NCBI GenBank assembly: GCA_024403855.1
Contig: JAKSRC010000003.1
Location: 1 to 64,000, forward strand
Reading direction: 5' to 3'
From: Saccharofermentans sp.
GTDB taxonomy: Bacteria; Bacillota; Clostridia; Saccharofermentanales; Saccharofermentanaceae
DNA length: 64,000 nucleotides
The notes under the pieces were generated by a model. The model did not search any database and was not told the DNA's origin. It saw only the letters and a program-made list of their open reading frames with translations. The first letter of the stretch is position 1. Every line of letters begins with the position of its first letter. Shown here piece by piece: positions 25,477 to 34,288 of the stretch. Both the position numbers and the translations under genes were made by a program.

Positions 25477-25689
25477 ATGTGCGTAGGTTTATCCGCAAAA
25501 GTAATCGGTGTTAAAGATGGTGTGGCATTGGTCGATTGTACCGGTGCGAAGCGTGAAGTATCAGCTGAGCTCTTAGACGATCTTGAGCCCGGTGATTATG
25601 TAATGGTTCACGCAGGATGCGCTATCGCGAAGATCACAGATGACGACAAGTCACAGACTCAGAAACTCGCAAAGGAGCACCTGTCATGA
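25477..25689 (+). CDS. hypC: hydrogenase maturation chaperone HypC
   Basis: A 70-residue HypC/HupF-family chaperone. It has the essential Cys2 (MCVG start) and the conserved EPGDYVMVHAGCAI-type motif near residue 43. HypC partners HypD to hold the Fe(CN)2CO unit and then delivers it to the acceptor apo-protein. GGGAGG precedes the ATG. It overlaps hypD by 4 bp. No large hydrogenase subunit with a C-terminal extension is present in the window, so the acceptor may be unusual. Confidence 0.95.
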   Translation: MCVGLSAKVIGVKDGVALVDCTGAKREVSAELLDDLEPGDYVMVHAGCAIAKITDDDKSQTQKLAKEHLS

Positions 25690-26741
25690 CGAATTTTTCA
25701 GATACTTCTGAACTCAGAAAATATCTCGAATCTTACGACGGACCTGCAGTCAGAATTATGGAGGTCTGTGGTACACATACTCATGAGATCTTCAGACAGG
25801 GAATAAGGAAATTTTTATCACCCAAGATCAATCTCATCTCCGGTCCTGGCTGTCCTGTATGCGTAACTCCTGCATCTTACATTGATGAGGCAGTTTATCT
25901 TGCGCTCGAAAAGGGCTGCACTCTGACTACGTTCGGTGACCTTGTAAGAGTTCCGGGAAACAAGCAGAGCATCCAGCAGGCAAGAGCTGCAGGCGGAAAA
26001 GTAAAGGTTGTTTATTCTCCTATTGATGGTGAGAAGTATGCAAAAGAGCATCCTGAAGAACAGGTCGTTTTCCTTTCTGTAGGCTTTGAGACGACAACTC
26101 CTTCCGACGTAATAGCAGTTAAGAATGCTATAAGAGATGGTATCGATAACTTCTCAATCCTTACTGCCAATAAGACAATGCCGGGTGCATATAATGCAAT
26201 GGCTGCTTCAACTGATGCATACCTTTATCCCGGTCATGTTCATGCTGTTATCGGCACTCAGATCTGCAAGGATTTCCTTGCTAAAGGTGTATCCGGAACA
26301 ATCGCCGGTTTTACAGGTGACGAGCTTCTTGCAGCTCTTGCGATCACAGTTAAGAAATGCTCCGAAGGCAAGCCTTTCTTTGTAAATGCATATCCAAGAG
26401 TTGTAACTGACGAAGGAAGCCCTGCTGCAGTTGCTCTTGTTGATAAATATATGCAGGCATGTGATGCAGAGTGGAGAGGAATCGGCATGATTCCTGCTTC
26501 CGGAGTTGAACTCAAGGAAGAATTCGCTGCATACGATGCACGCAAGAAATATAACATCCCGAAAATGGAATACGAGCATAAGACAGCCTGCAGATGCGGT
26601 GACGTATTGCAGGGAAAGATCAAGTCTTCTGACTGTCCGCTTTTCGGGAAGGCATGTAATCCCGATCACCCTGTCGGAGCATGCATGGTGTCTGATGAAG
26701 GCGCATGCTCTGCATTCTATATGTATGGAGGCAATGTATGA
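25686..26741 (+). CDS. hypD: hydrogenase maturation protein HypD
   Basis: A 351-residue iron-sulfur protein that forms the scaffold with HypC on which Fe(CN)2CO is built. Conserved motifs are CGTHTHEIF, GPGCPVCVTP (the redox-active Cys pair), SVGFETTTPS and the C-terminal [4Fe-4S] Cys cluster (CRCGDVLQGK, CPLFGKACNP, GACMVSDEGAC). All expected cysteines are visible, so the protein should be active. It overlaps hypC and hypE by 4 bp each, as in typical hypCDE operons. Confidence 0.96.
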   Translation: MTNFSDTSELRKYLESYDGPAVRIMEVCGTHTHEIFRQGIRKFLSPKINLISGPGCPVCVTPASYIDEAVYLALEKGCTLTTFGDLVRVPGNKQSIQQARAAGGKVKVVYSPIDGEKYAKEHPEEQVVFLSVGFETTTPSDVIAVKNAIRDGIDNFSILTANKTMPGAYNAMAASTDAYLYPGHVHAVIGTQICKDFLAKGVSGTIAGFTGDELLAALAITVKKCSEGKPFFVNAYPRVVTDEGSPAAVALVDKYMQACDAEWRGIGMIPASGVELKEEFAAYDARKKYNIPKMEYEHKTACRCGDVLQGKIKSSDCPLFGKACNPDHPVGACMVSDEGACSAFYMYGGNV

Positions 26742-27742
26742 ACGACGTAATCACACTCGCACACGGAAGCGGCGGAAGACAGACTTCCGAGCTTATCGCA
26801 GAGATTTTCAAGAAGAATCTTGGAAATGAATTCTTCACAGCAGACGATGCGGCTGTCCTTCCCAGACCTGACGGCAAGATCGCAATGTCAACTGACGGCT
26901 TTATCGTATCTCCCTGGAATTATCCGGGCGGAAATATCGGAAGACTTGCAATCTGCGGTACTGTTAACGATATCGCATGCATGGGTGCCAAGCCTCTCTA
27001 TATCACATGTTCTTATGTTATCGAGGAAGGCTTCCCGATATCTGATCTCGAGCTCATCGTAAAGACAATGGGTGAGACAGCCAGAGAAGCAGGCGTTTAT
27101 ATTGTTGCAGGTGATACAAAGGTTGCAGGCAAGGGCCAGGTAGACAAGATTTTTATCACCACAGCCGGTGTCGGAATTATCGATGACGGTGTTGCCACAT
27201 CAGGAAGATTTGCAAAGCCCGGTGACAAGATTATCGTAACCGGTGATGTCGGAAGACATGGTACTGCAATCCTTCTTGCAAGAGATGAATACGGCATCGA
27301 AGCTGATGTTACATCCGACTGTGCACCTTTGTGGGAGCCTGTCAGAAAAGTTCTTGAAGTATGCCCTGAGATTCATGTAATAAGAGATGCTACAAGAGGC
27401 GGCGTCGGAACGGTTCTTTATGAGATTGCTGACGAAGCAGGCGTCGGAATCAAGATCAATTCCAAGGAAGTTCCGGTTGCACCAGAAGTAAGAGGTGTTA
27501 CAGGACTTCTCGGATTGGAACCGCTCTATCTTGCATGCGAAGGCAGAATGGTAATGATGTGTCCTGCTGATAAGGCTGATGCAGTCGTCGAGGCATTGAA
27601 GGGTACCAAGTACACTGAAGGTGCAAAGATCATAGGTGAGGTTACAGATACTGAAGTTGGAAGAGTTGTAATGACTACTGAAGTAGGTGGCCAGACATAT
27701 CTTCCCAAGCCGGGAAATGAGCTTTTGCCGAGAATTTGCTGA
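26738..27742 (+). CDS. hypE: hydrogenase maturation protein HypE
   Basis: HypE dehydrates the carbamoyl group on its own C-terminal Cys to thiocyanate, providing CN to HypC-HypD. It is 334 residues with an AIR-synthase-like fold (LAHGSGGRQT, EFFTADDAAVLP, MSTDGFIVSP) and ends exactly in PRIC, the obligatory C-terminal motif. ATG at 26738 overlaps the hypD stop. HypF, HypE, HypC and HypD together are a full cyanide-ligation set, but the nickel-insertion proteins HypA and HypB are not encoded in this operon. Confidence 0.96.
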   Translation: MNDVITLAHGSGGRQTSELIAEIFKKNLGNEFFTADDAAVLPRPDGKIAMSTDGFIVSPWNYPGGNIGRLAICGTVNDIACMGAKPLYITCSYVIEEGFPISDLELIVKTMGETAREAGVYIVAGDTKVAGKGQVDKIFITTAGVGIIDDGVATSGRFAKPGDKIIVTGDVGRHGTAILLARDEYGIEADVTSDCAPLWEPVRKVLEVCPEIHVIRDATRGGVGTVLYEIADEAGVGIKINSKEVPVAPEVRGVTGLLGLEPLYLACEGRMVMMCPADKADAVVEALKGTKYTEGAKIIGEVTDTEVGRVVMTTEVGGQTYLPKPGNELLPRIC

Positions 27743-27750
27743 GGCCATAT

Positions 27751-27999
27751 ATGGATTACAGAGTTGCTGCAATTTCAATAATCGTCGAGAATCCTGATTC
27801 AGTTGAGGAGTTAAATGCTCTTCTCCACGAAGCAGGCAAATATATTATCGGAAGAATGGGTGTTCCCTATCGCGAAAAGGGAATCAACATCATCATGATC
27901 GCGATTAATGCACCCCAGGATTACACAAGCGAGATCACCGGAAAGATCGGAAGACTTAAGGGAGTTAACGTAAAGACTTCTTATGCAAATGTCCATTGA
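27751..27999 (+). CDS. TM1266-family [FeFe]-hydrogenase system putative regulator
   Basis: An 82-residue ACT/NikR-C-like protein matching the TM1266 family (MDYRVAAISIIVENPDS at the start, IGRMGVPYREKGINII in the middle). Family members occur with [FeFe]-hydrogenase maturation genes and are called putative regulators; they have no DNA-binding domain. ATG at 27751 is chosen because the protein then starts at the family's usual MDxRVA. It is embedded between hypE and another nitrogenase-like gene, which ties the operon to [FeFe]-hydrogenase biology. Confidence 0.88.
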   Translation: MDYRVAAISIIVENPDSVEELNALLHEAGKYIIGRMGVPYREKGINIIMIAINAPQDYTSEITGKIGRLKGVNVKTSYANVH

Positions 28000-29284
28000 A
28001 GAAAAAGTATTGATCAGAGACGCCTCATTCCCGAAGCCGTTCAGCAACGGCCTTGAGTTCAATGCGCCCGCTCACGGAACATGGAATATCGTCCACATCG
28101 GCTTCAGGATTCCAAAGGCTCATCAGATTTATATTTGCGCCATCAATTGTCTTAGAGGCGTCGTCATGACGGCCGCTGAGATGGGTGAACTTGGAAGGTT
28201 CTCGTCGGTCGTTCTTGAAGAAGATGATATGACTCATTCAGGACGCATCGAGGAGACAACAATCGAAGGAATAACAGATGCATTAAATAAGCTTCCCGAG
28301 CTTCCTCCGGTTGTTATTGTTTTCCCTGTCTGTACGCATAAGTTCATGGGTTGCGACATCGATTATATTTACAGGGTTTTGAATGAGCGCTTCCCGGATG
28401 TAATTTTCGTAAAAGGATTCATGGATCCTATCATGCAGAAGCGTGGCACAAGTCCTGACCAGCGCCTTCGAAAAGCAATGTCTGACATAATACCTCAGAT
28501 GCCTGTAAATCCTGATGTTGCGGCATTTGTCGGTTGTGATGTTCCGGCTTCACTTAGCAACGATATCCGTGTTCTTCTTACAGAGAATAATCGCATAATT
28601 AGAGATACTGCAGCATGCAAAACGCTCGAAGAGTATTTGTCGATTGGCGAAGCTGAGAAACTTATCTGCCAGTATCCGGCAGGTCTTCTTGCTACAAAGA
28701 CAGCATCGGCAAGGCTTGGCAGAGAGTATTTTTACCTTCCTTTGAGTTTTAACTACAAGACGATTGAAGAAGAGATTTCTTCATTGAATCTTGATGTGCC
28801 GGATGGCTTTTTCGAAGCTGGAAAGAAGGCTTGTGAGGAAGAACTCTTAAATCTCAAAGAACTTATAAAAGATACACCTGTCGCAATCGATTATACGGCA
28901 GTCCCGAAGCCTTTGTCTTTTGCGAGATTTCTTCTCTCAAATGGCATTAATGTGAGGACAATTTATCTTGATGCTATCGATGGAAGTGAAGAAGAGGACT
29001 TTCAGTATCTTGCATCAAATTACCCTGAGCTGGTCCTCCATTCAACTATTCATGTCAGCGACAGAAGACTTGTAAGAAGTCCTGAAAAGATCCTTGCCGT
29101 AGGACAGAAGGCTGCATGGTTCGAAGGAACTGAGAACTTCGTAAACATCATTGAAGGTAACGGACTTTATGGATATTCCGGCATTAAGGAAATGCTAAAA
29201 CTCATGGAAGATGCTTTCACGAACAGTAAGGATTTGAGAGACATCGTACCGCGCAAGGGATTAGGTTGCAGGAGCATCGTATGA
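27983..29284 (+). CDS. nitrogenase component-1-like protein, long subunit (pair B)
   Basis: A 433-residue component-1-like protein. Cluster-region cysteines are Cys52 and Cys56 (ICAINCLRG) and Cys117 and Cys124 (FPVCTHKFMGCDIDY), so at least four candidate ligands lie where NifD/NifK bind the P-cluster. The rest has Rossmann-like repeats (AAFVGCDVPASL, FARFLLSNGINVRTIYLDA). It differs strongly from pair A's long subunit. The start overlaps the TM1266-like gene by 17 bp; ATG at 27989 is an alternative. It is probably an alpha-type partner of the next gene. Confidence 0.82.
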   Translation: MQMSIEEKVLIRDASFPKPFSNGLEFNAPAHGTWNIVHIGFRIPKAHQIYICAINCLRGVVMTAAEMGELGRFSSVVLEEDDMTHSGRIEETTIEGITDALNKLPELPPVVIVFPVCTHKFMGCDIDYIYRVLNERFPDVIFVKGFMDPIMQKRGTSPDQRLRKAMSDIIPQMPVNPDVAAFVGCDVPASLSNDIRVLLTENNRIIRDTAACKTLEEYLSIGEAEKLICQYPAGLLATKTASARLGREYFYLPLSFNYKTIEEEISSLNLDVPDGFFEAGKKACEEELLNLKELIKDTPVAIDYTAVPKPLSFARFLLSNGINVRTIYLDAIDGSEEEDFQYLASNYPELVLHSTIHVSDRRLVRSPEKILAVGQKAAWFEGTENFVNIIEGNGLYGYSGIKEMLKLMEDAFTNSKDLRDIVPRKGLGCRSIV

Positions 29285-30345
29285 AGAAGACTTACAGAAT
29301 ACTTCCGGTATATACAGGTGATGTGTCAGGTGCGGCTTCCGCTCTTTATGAGCTTGGCGGCATGACCGTTATTCACGATCCTTCAGGCTGCAATTCCACA
29401 TATAATACGCACGATGAAGTCAGGTGGTATGACAAGGAGAGCCTTATTTATATCTCCGGCTTGAATGACATGGACGCAATAACCGGAAATGACACTAAGT
29501 TCATTAACGATATCTGTTTTGCAGCAGAGAGAATGAAGCCGAAGTTTATTGCACTTGCCAATTCTCCATTGCCGTATCTTAACGGAACTGACTTCAAGGG
29601 CATCACACGAATTCTCGAAAAGAAGACGGGCCTGCCGTGCTTCTACATAAAAACTAATGCGATGCACGATTATTCAAAGGGTCAGTCCGAAGCATACTTA
29701 AGTTTTGCAAAAAGAATGCTTGAACCGAGCGATTCAAAGATCGAAAATGGCGTCAACATTATCGGTGTGACACCTCTGGATTTTACATCGACGGACATCT
29801 ATATAAATGACAGATACCAGATTGTATCTAACTGGTCTTTGAATACGACACTTGATGAAGTTTTGAATGCACCAAAGGCATCACTTAACATCGCAGTATC
29901 TTCATCTGCGATCGCTGTCTGCGAATATATGAAAGACAGATTTGGAATACCATACATTAAGGGACTTCCATGGGATGGTGAAGTTGAAGACTATCTTGCA
30001 ACCCAGCGTTCAAAATCCAAAAACTATATTGTGGGAGAGCCTGTGATATCAGCTTCGATCGCCGCTAAGATCAAGAAGATGTACGGTATCGATTTCAATG
30101 TCATTGCATCTACCGAGATCACTGATGGTCTGCTTCTTGATTGCGACAAGGTCTGCCACGGTGAAGAAGAGATCGAAGAAGCTTTGAAGGATGCTAAGAA
30201 GATAATTGCTGATCCTTTGGTAAAGCTGATTGCACCTTCAGGCGCTGAATTTATAGAGCTTCCTCATTTCGCAATGTCAGGAAGATTATATAAAAAAAAC
30301 ATTCCAAATCTTATGAAACCGGAGGAGTATTACCATGGGACTTAA
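29281..30345 (+). CDS. nitrogenase component-1-like protein, short subunit (pair B)
   Basis: A 354-residue component-1-like protein paralogous to the short subunit of pair A. It shows SGAASALYELGG, HDPSGCNST with Cys37, HDEVRWYDKES and GLNDMDAITGND. As in pair A, the second cluster-Cys position reads without Cys (LANSPLPYLNGTD). ATG at 29281 forms an ATGA overlap with the long subunit. It ends 11 bp inside hydF. The repeated long/short architecture suggests two heteromeric complexes sharing one NifH-like reductase, comparable in layout to NifDK plus NifEN. Confidence 0.82.
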   Translation: MKKTYRILPVYTGDVSGAASALYELGGMTVIHDPSGCNSTYNTHDEVRWYDKESLIYISGLNDMDAITGNDTKFINDICFAAERMKPKFIALANSPLPYLNGTDFKGITRILEKKTGLPCFYIKTNAMHDYSKGQSEAYLSFAKRMLEPSDSKIENGVNIIGVTPLDFTSTDIYINDRYQIVSNWSLNTTLDEVLNAPKASLNIAVSSSAIAVCEYMKDRFGIPYIKGLPWDGEVEDYLATQRSKSKNYIVGEPVISASIAAKIKKMYGIDFNVIASTEITDGLLLDCDKVCHGEEEIEEALKDAKKIIADPLVKLIAPSGAEFIELPHFAMSGRLYKKNIPNLMKPEEYYHGT

Positions 30346-31537
30346 TGACACACCCTCATCTGAAAGAATTCATATCGGATTTTTCGGCAGAACCAATGCC
30401 GGCAAATCAAGCCTCGTAAACAAGATTACCAATCAGGAGCTTGCGATCGTATCTGATACAAAAGGTACGACAACAGACCCTGTCTATAAAGCAATGGAGA
30501 TACTTCCGTTAGGGCCGGTTGTAATTATCGACACTCCCGGTTTTGACGACGATGGCATCCTGGGAGAGAAGAGAATTACCAGAACAAAACTCGTTCTTAA
30601 TAAGGTCGATGTAGCTGTCCTCGTTGTTGACAGCACTTTGGGTCTGACTGATACGGAGAAGGTGTTGGTAAGTCTTTTCGAAGAGAAGAAAATTCCGTAC
30701 ATCATTGCATATAACAAGGCTGATCTGAAGGAAGATACGCCCTCTGCAGCTAACGAGATTTATGTCAGTGCAGTCAATGGCAAGAATGTCGATGCTCTTA
30801 AGGAGATGATCGCAAAAGCAGGTCTTGCAAAAGAGCCGGCAGTACCTCTCATCAGCGATCTGATCAATCCGGGCGATACGGTTGTCCTTGTTATCCCGAT
30901 CGATGAATCTGCACCTAAGGGAAGAATCATTCTCCCTCAGCAGCAGGTATTAAGAGAGATCCTCGATTCAAATGCCATGGCATATATTGCACAGGATACT
31001 GACCTAAAGGATCTTCTTGATAATCTTAAGACTAAGCCGAAGCTTGTAGTTACCGACAGCCAGGCCTTTGGCAAGGTATCGAAAATCGTTCCTTCCGACA
31101 TCCCGCTTACATCCTTTTCGATTCTTCTGGCAAGACATAAGGGATTCCTTGAATCAGCAGTTAAGGGCGTAAAGGCAATCGATACGCTTGAAGACGGTGA
31201 TATGGTATTGATCTCTGAAGGCTGCACCCATCACAGACAGTGCAAGGATATCGGCACATATAAGATTCCGAAGTGGCTTCATGAACACACCGGAAAAGAC
31301 ATCACTTTTGAGACTACTTCCGGCATGTCTTTTGCAGATGATCTGAGCAAGTATAAAGTGATAATTCACTGCGGTGCATGTATGCTCAACGACAGGGAAA
31401 TGACATACAGAACAAAGAGCGCTTCCGATTGCGGAATCCCGATGACTAATTACGGTACCGCAATCGCACATATGCATGGCATACTTAAGCGCTCTTTGGA
31501 AGTATTTCCTGATATTTTGAAGTTGCTCGACGCTTAA
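30335..31537 (+). CDS. hydF: [FeFe]-hydrogenase maturation GTPase HydF
   Basis: HydF is the GTPase scaffold that carries the 2Fe subcluster and hands it to apo-HydA. Its 400 residues show a Ras-like GTPase (GRTNAGKSSL at 18-27, DTPGFDDDG, YNKADL), a dimerisation domain, and the C-terminal cluster domain with Cys297 and His299 (CTHH) plus His345, Cys346 and Cys349 (HCGAC). All expected [4Fe-4S] ligands are present. The start has GGAGGAG upstream and overlaps the preceding gene. HydE and HydG, which make CO, CN and the dithiolate bridge in the known pathway, are absent from the operon. The stop abuts the convergent thiC stop. Confidence 0.95.
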   Translation: MGLNDTPSSERIHIGFFGRTNAGKSSLVNKITNQELAIVSDTKGTTTDPVYKAMEILPLGPVVIIDTPGFDDDGILGEKRITRTKLVLNKVDVAVLVVDSTLGLTDTEKVLVSLFEEKKIPYIIAYNKADLKEDTPSAANEIYVSAVNGKNVDALKEMIAKAGLAKEPAVPLISDLINPGDTVVLVIPIDESAPKGRIILPQQQVLREILDSNAMAYIAQDTDLKDLLDNLKTKPKLVVTDSQAFGKVSKIVPSDIPLTSFSILLARHKGFLESAVKGVKAIDTLEDGDMVLISEGCTHHRQCKDIGTYKIPKWLHEHTGKDITFETTSGMSFADDLSKYKVIIHCGACMLNDREMTYRTKSASDCGIPMTNYGTAIAHMHGILKRSLEVFPDILKLLDA

Positions 31538-32845
31538 TCAGAGAATATCTACATATTCATCGTTAAGCGCTTTGTTCATGCTTCTGACGGCACAGAATTT
31601 GCCACACATGGAGCATGTATCTTCGTGCTCAGGTGCTCTTGAATCACGGATAGCTTTTGCTGTCTCAGGATCCATTGCACATTCCCACTGAGCGTCCCAG
31701 TCGAGTTTTCTTCTCGCTTTACCCATCTTGTAATCCTGATCGATTGCATGGGGAATTCCCTTTGCGATATCTGCAGCATGAGCGGCGATCTTGGATGCCA
31801 TAATGCCCTGCTTAACGTCATCGACATTAGGAAGTGCCAGGTGCTCTGCAGGAGTTACATAGCAAAGGAATGCTGCACCTGAAGCTGCGGCGATTGCACC
31901 GCCGATAGCAGATGTGATGTGGTCGTATCCCGGAGCGATATCAGTAACGAGTGGTCCGAGAACATAGAAAGGTGCGCCCATGCAGATGCTCTGCTGGATC
32001 TTCATGTTTGCTTCGATCTGATCCATCGGCATGTGGCCGGGGCCTTCTATCATTACCTGAACATCCTTTGCCCATGCGCGCTTTGTGAGCTCACCAAGTC
32101 TTACGAGTTCTTCAATCTGGCATACATCGCCTGCATCAGCAAGGCATCCCGGGCGGCATGCGTCACCAAGAGAAATTGTTACATCGTATTCACGGCAGAT
32201 ATCGAGAATCTCATCGAAATATTCGTAGAAAGGATTCTCATTTCCTGTCATGGACATCCACGCGAAAATGAGTGAACCGCCTCTTGAAACGATGTTCATG
32301 TCACGTCCCTGATTCTTGATCTGGTCGATAGTATGTCTTGTGATTCCGCAGTGCAAAGTTACGAAGTCAACGCCGTCTTCTGCGTGAAGTCTTACTACAT
32401 CGATGAGGTCCTTAGCAGTAAGTGTAGAAAGGTCTCTCTGATAGTGGATTACAGAGTCGTAAACGGGTACAGTACCGATCATGGCAGGGCATTCGGAAGT
32501 GAGCTTTCTTCTGAATGGAATCGTGTTGCCGTGTGATGAGAGGTCCATAATGGCATCAGCTCCCATAGCAACAGCTGCATTGACCTTTTCCATCTCGATA
32601 TCGTAGTCCTTGCAGTCACGTGATACGCCAAGATTTACATTGATCTTGGTTCTGAGCATGGAACCGACACCTTCAGGATTGATGCATTTGTGATTCTTGT
32701 TTGCACAGATTGCGACCTTGCCCTGAGCGACCCATTCGCGGATCTCTTCTTCGGTTCTGTATTCCTTTTGGGCAACAATTTTCATCTCAGGTGTAATGAT
32801 GCCTTTTTTCGCTGCTTCCATTTGTGTTTTGTAATTTCTTTCCAT
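31538..32845 (-). CDS. thiC: phosphomethylpyrimidine synthase ThiC
   Basis: A radical-SAM enzyme converting aminoimidazole ribotide to HMP-phosphate for thiamine. It is 435 residues, the short form typical of anaerobic Clostridia. The C-terminal cluster motif reads Cys411-x2-Cys414-x3-Cys418 (CSMCGKFC), one residue shorter than the common CX2CX4C, as in clostridial versions. It is the last gene of thiWMEDC on the minus strand. The stop codon abuts that of the convergent hydF with no base between and no terminator in the gap. Confidence 0.96.
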   Translation of the reverse strand: MERNYKTQMEAAKKGIITPEMKIVAQKEYRTEEEIREWVAQGKVAICANKNHKCINPEGVGSMLRTKINVNLGVSRDCKDYDIEMEKVNAAVAMGADAIMDLSSHGNTIPFRRKLTSECPAMIGTVPVYDSVIHYQRDLSTLTAKDLIDVVRLHAEDGVDFVTLHCGITRHTIDQIKNQGRDMNIVSRGGSLIFAWMSMTGNENPFYEYFDEILDICREYDVTISLGDACRPGCLADAGDVCQIEELVRLGELTKRAWAKDVQVMIEGPGHMPMDQIEANMKIQQSICMGAPFYVLGPLVTDIAPGYDHITSAIGGAIAAASGAAFLCYVTPAEHLALPNVDDVKQGIMASKIAAHAADIAKGIPHAIDQDYKMGKARRKLDWDAQWECAMDPETAKAIRDSRAPEHEDTCSMCGKFCAVRSMNKALNDEYVDIL

Positions 32846-32858
32846 TGTTTATTTCCTC

Positions 32859-33656
32859 TCAGTTTTTGTAATCAGTTTTTATGTCGTAGCCATGATCTAA
32901 CGGGCCTTTTCCGTTGCCCAGATCAAGGCCTGCAGATATTGCGCCGGTTATGTAGTCTTTAGCTCTTTGTACGGCATCGGAAATCGTCATTCCTTTTGCA
33001 AGATTGCATGCAATTGCACTGGATAAAGTGCATCCCGTTCCGTGAGTGTTCGGATTATCGATTTTCTTCATCTCGAAAACCGTAACTTCGCCATCTGCAA
33101 GAAGAACATCATCGCAATCAGATTCACTATGTCCGCCCTTTATGAGAACTGCAGCACCGCACTCCTGATTTATCTTTTTCGCGGCAGCGATCATGTCATC
33201 TTTGGTGTGAATCTTCATTCCTGTTAACACTTCAGCTTCAGGAATATTTGGTGTCACTAAAGTGCAGAGTGGAAGCAGCTTTTCTTTAAGCGCTTTGACA
33301 CTTTCTGAAGTAGCCAGATCAGCTCCGCTTGTTGCGACCATTACAGGATCGGTCACAAGATTTTTTACTCCGTAAAATTTAAGTCTTTCAGCAATCACTT
33401 CGACGAGTTCCTTTGATGGGATCATGCCGGTCTTAACTGCGTCAGGGCAGATGTCTTCAAATACGCTGTCGATCTGCACCTTAAGAAATTCGGGTTCGGT
33501 GTTGGAGATTGCTCTGACACCGGTTGTATTCTGTGCAGTAAGTGATGTAATAACCGACATTCCGTAACAGCCGTTTGCGAGCATAGTCTTCAGGTCAGCC
33601 TGAATTCCTGCACCGCCCGAACAGTCGCTTCCTGCTATGGTCAGTACTTTCCTCAT
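32859..33656 (-). CDS. thiD: hydroxymethylpyrimidine/phosphomethylpyrimidine kinase ThiD
   Basis: A kinase of the ribokinase fold that phosphorylates HMP and HMP-P. It is 265 residues with the opening LTIAGSDCSGGAGIQADLKT and the anion-hole motif HGTGCTLSSAIA. It overlaps thiE by 4 bp and lies 13 bp before thiC, so translation is coupled. Confidence 0.96.
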   Translation of the reverse strand: MRKVLTIAGSDCSGGAGIQADLKTMLANGCYGMSVITSLTAQNTTGVRAISNTEPEFLKVQIDSVFEDICPDAVKTGMIPSKELVEVIAERLKFYGVKNLVTDPVMVATSGADLATSESVKALKEKLLPLCTLVTPNIPEAEVLTGMKIHTKDDMIAAAKKINQECGAAVLIKGGHSESDCDDVLLADGEVTVFEMKKIDNPNTHGTGCTLSSAIACNLAKGMTISDAVQRAKDYITGAISAGLDLGNGKGPLDHGYDIKTDYKN

Positions 33657-34288
33657 TGCATAGCCCTCATCTCATCGTAAGCTTTTCTAAGCTCAATTGC
33701 GGCAGCCTTCGGATCGTCTGCTTTCATGATTGCCGATACTGCGCAGATTCCATCGATATCAATGCCCTTAAGCACACCAAGATTTGCAGAGTTCAGTCCG
33801 CCAATAGCGTTGACCTTGATAGGAACTGCTTTTGTTATTGCATCCAGAGTCGCTGTTGAAGTGAGGACTGTCTTAACCTTTGTGGTCGTTGGATAGATCG
33901 CACCAACGCCCAGATAGTCGGCACCATCGTTGAATGCTTTCTTTGCTGCTTCAACGGTTTTCGCTGTTGCTCCAAGGATCTTTCCTTCGCCGATTACTTT
34001 TCGGGCGAGTTCAACAGGCATATCTTCAGCGCCAACATGTACGCCTTCGGCATCTACGGCGAGCATAACGTCGATTCTGTCATCGATTATGAGCGGCACT
34101 TTGAATTCCTTTGTTATGTTGTGAACTGCGATGGCAAGATCGATGTATTCTTTTGTTGTCCTGTTCTTTTCGCGAAGTTGGACAAGTGTGACTCCGCCTT
34201 CGAGTGCGAGACGTACTCTTCTTAAGAATTCGTCAGTCTCATAAGGCGTACTGTCCGTTATGAAATAGAGTGTTGTGTCAAATGTCAT
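33653..34288 (-). CDS. thiE: thiamine-phosphate synthase ThiE
   Basis: A TIM-barrel enzyme that joins HMP-PP and thiazole phosphate. It is 211 residues with VTLVQLREKN, VPLIIDDRIDVMLA, VGAEDMP and YLGVGAIYPTTTK, all characteristic. It overlaps thiD by 4 bp and thiM by 11 bp. The length is normal. Confidence 0.95.
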   Translation of the reverse strand: MTFDTTLYFITDSTPYETDEFLRRVRLALEGGVTLVQLREKNRTTKEYIDLAIAVHNITKEFKVPLIIDDRIDVMLAVDAEGVHVGAEDMPVELARKVIGEGKILGATAKTVEAAKKAFNDGADYLGVGAIYPTTTKVKTVLTSTATLDAITKAVPIKVNAIGGLNSANLGVLKGIDIDGICAVSAIMKADDPKAAAIELRKAYDEMRAMQ

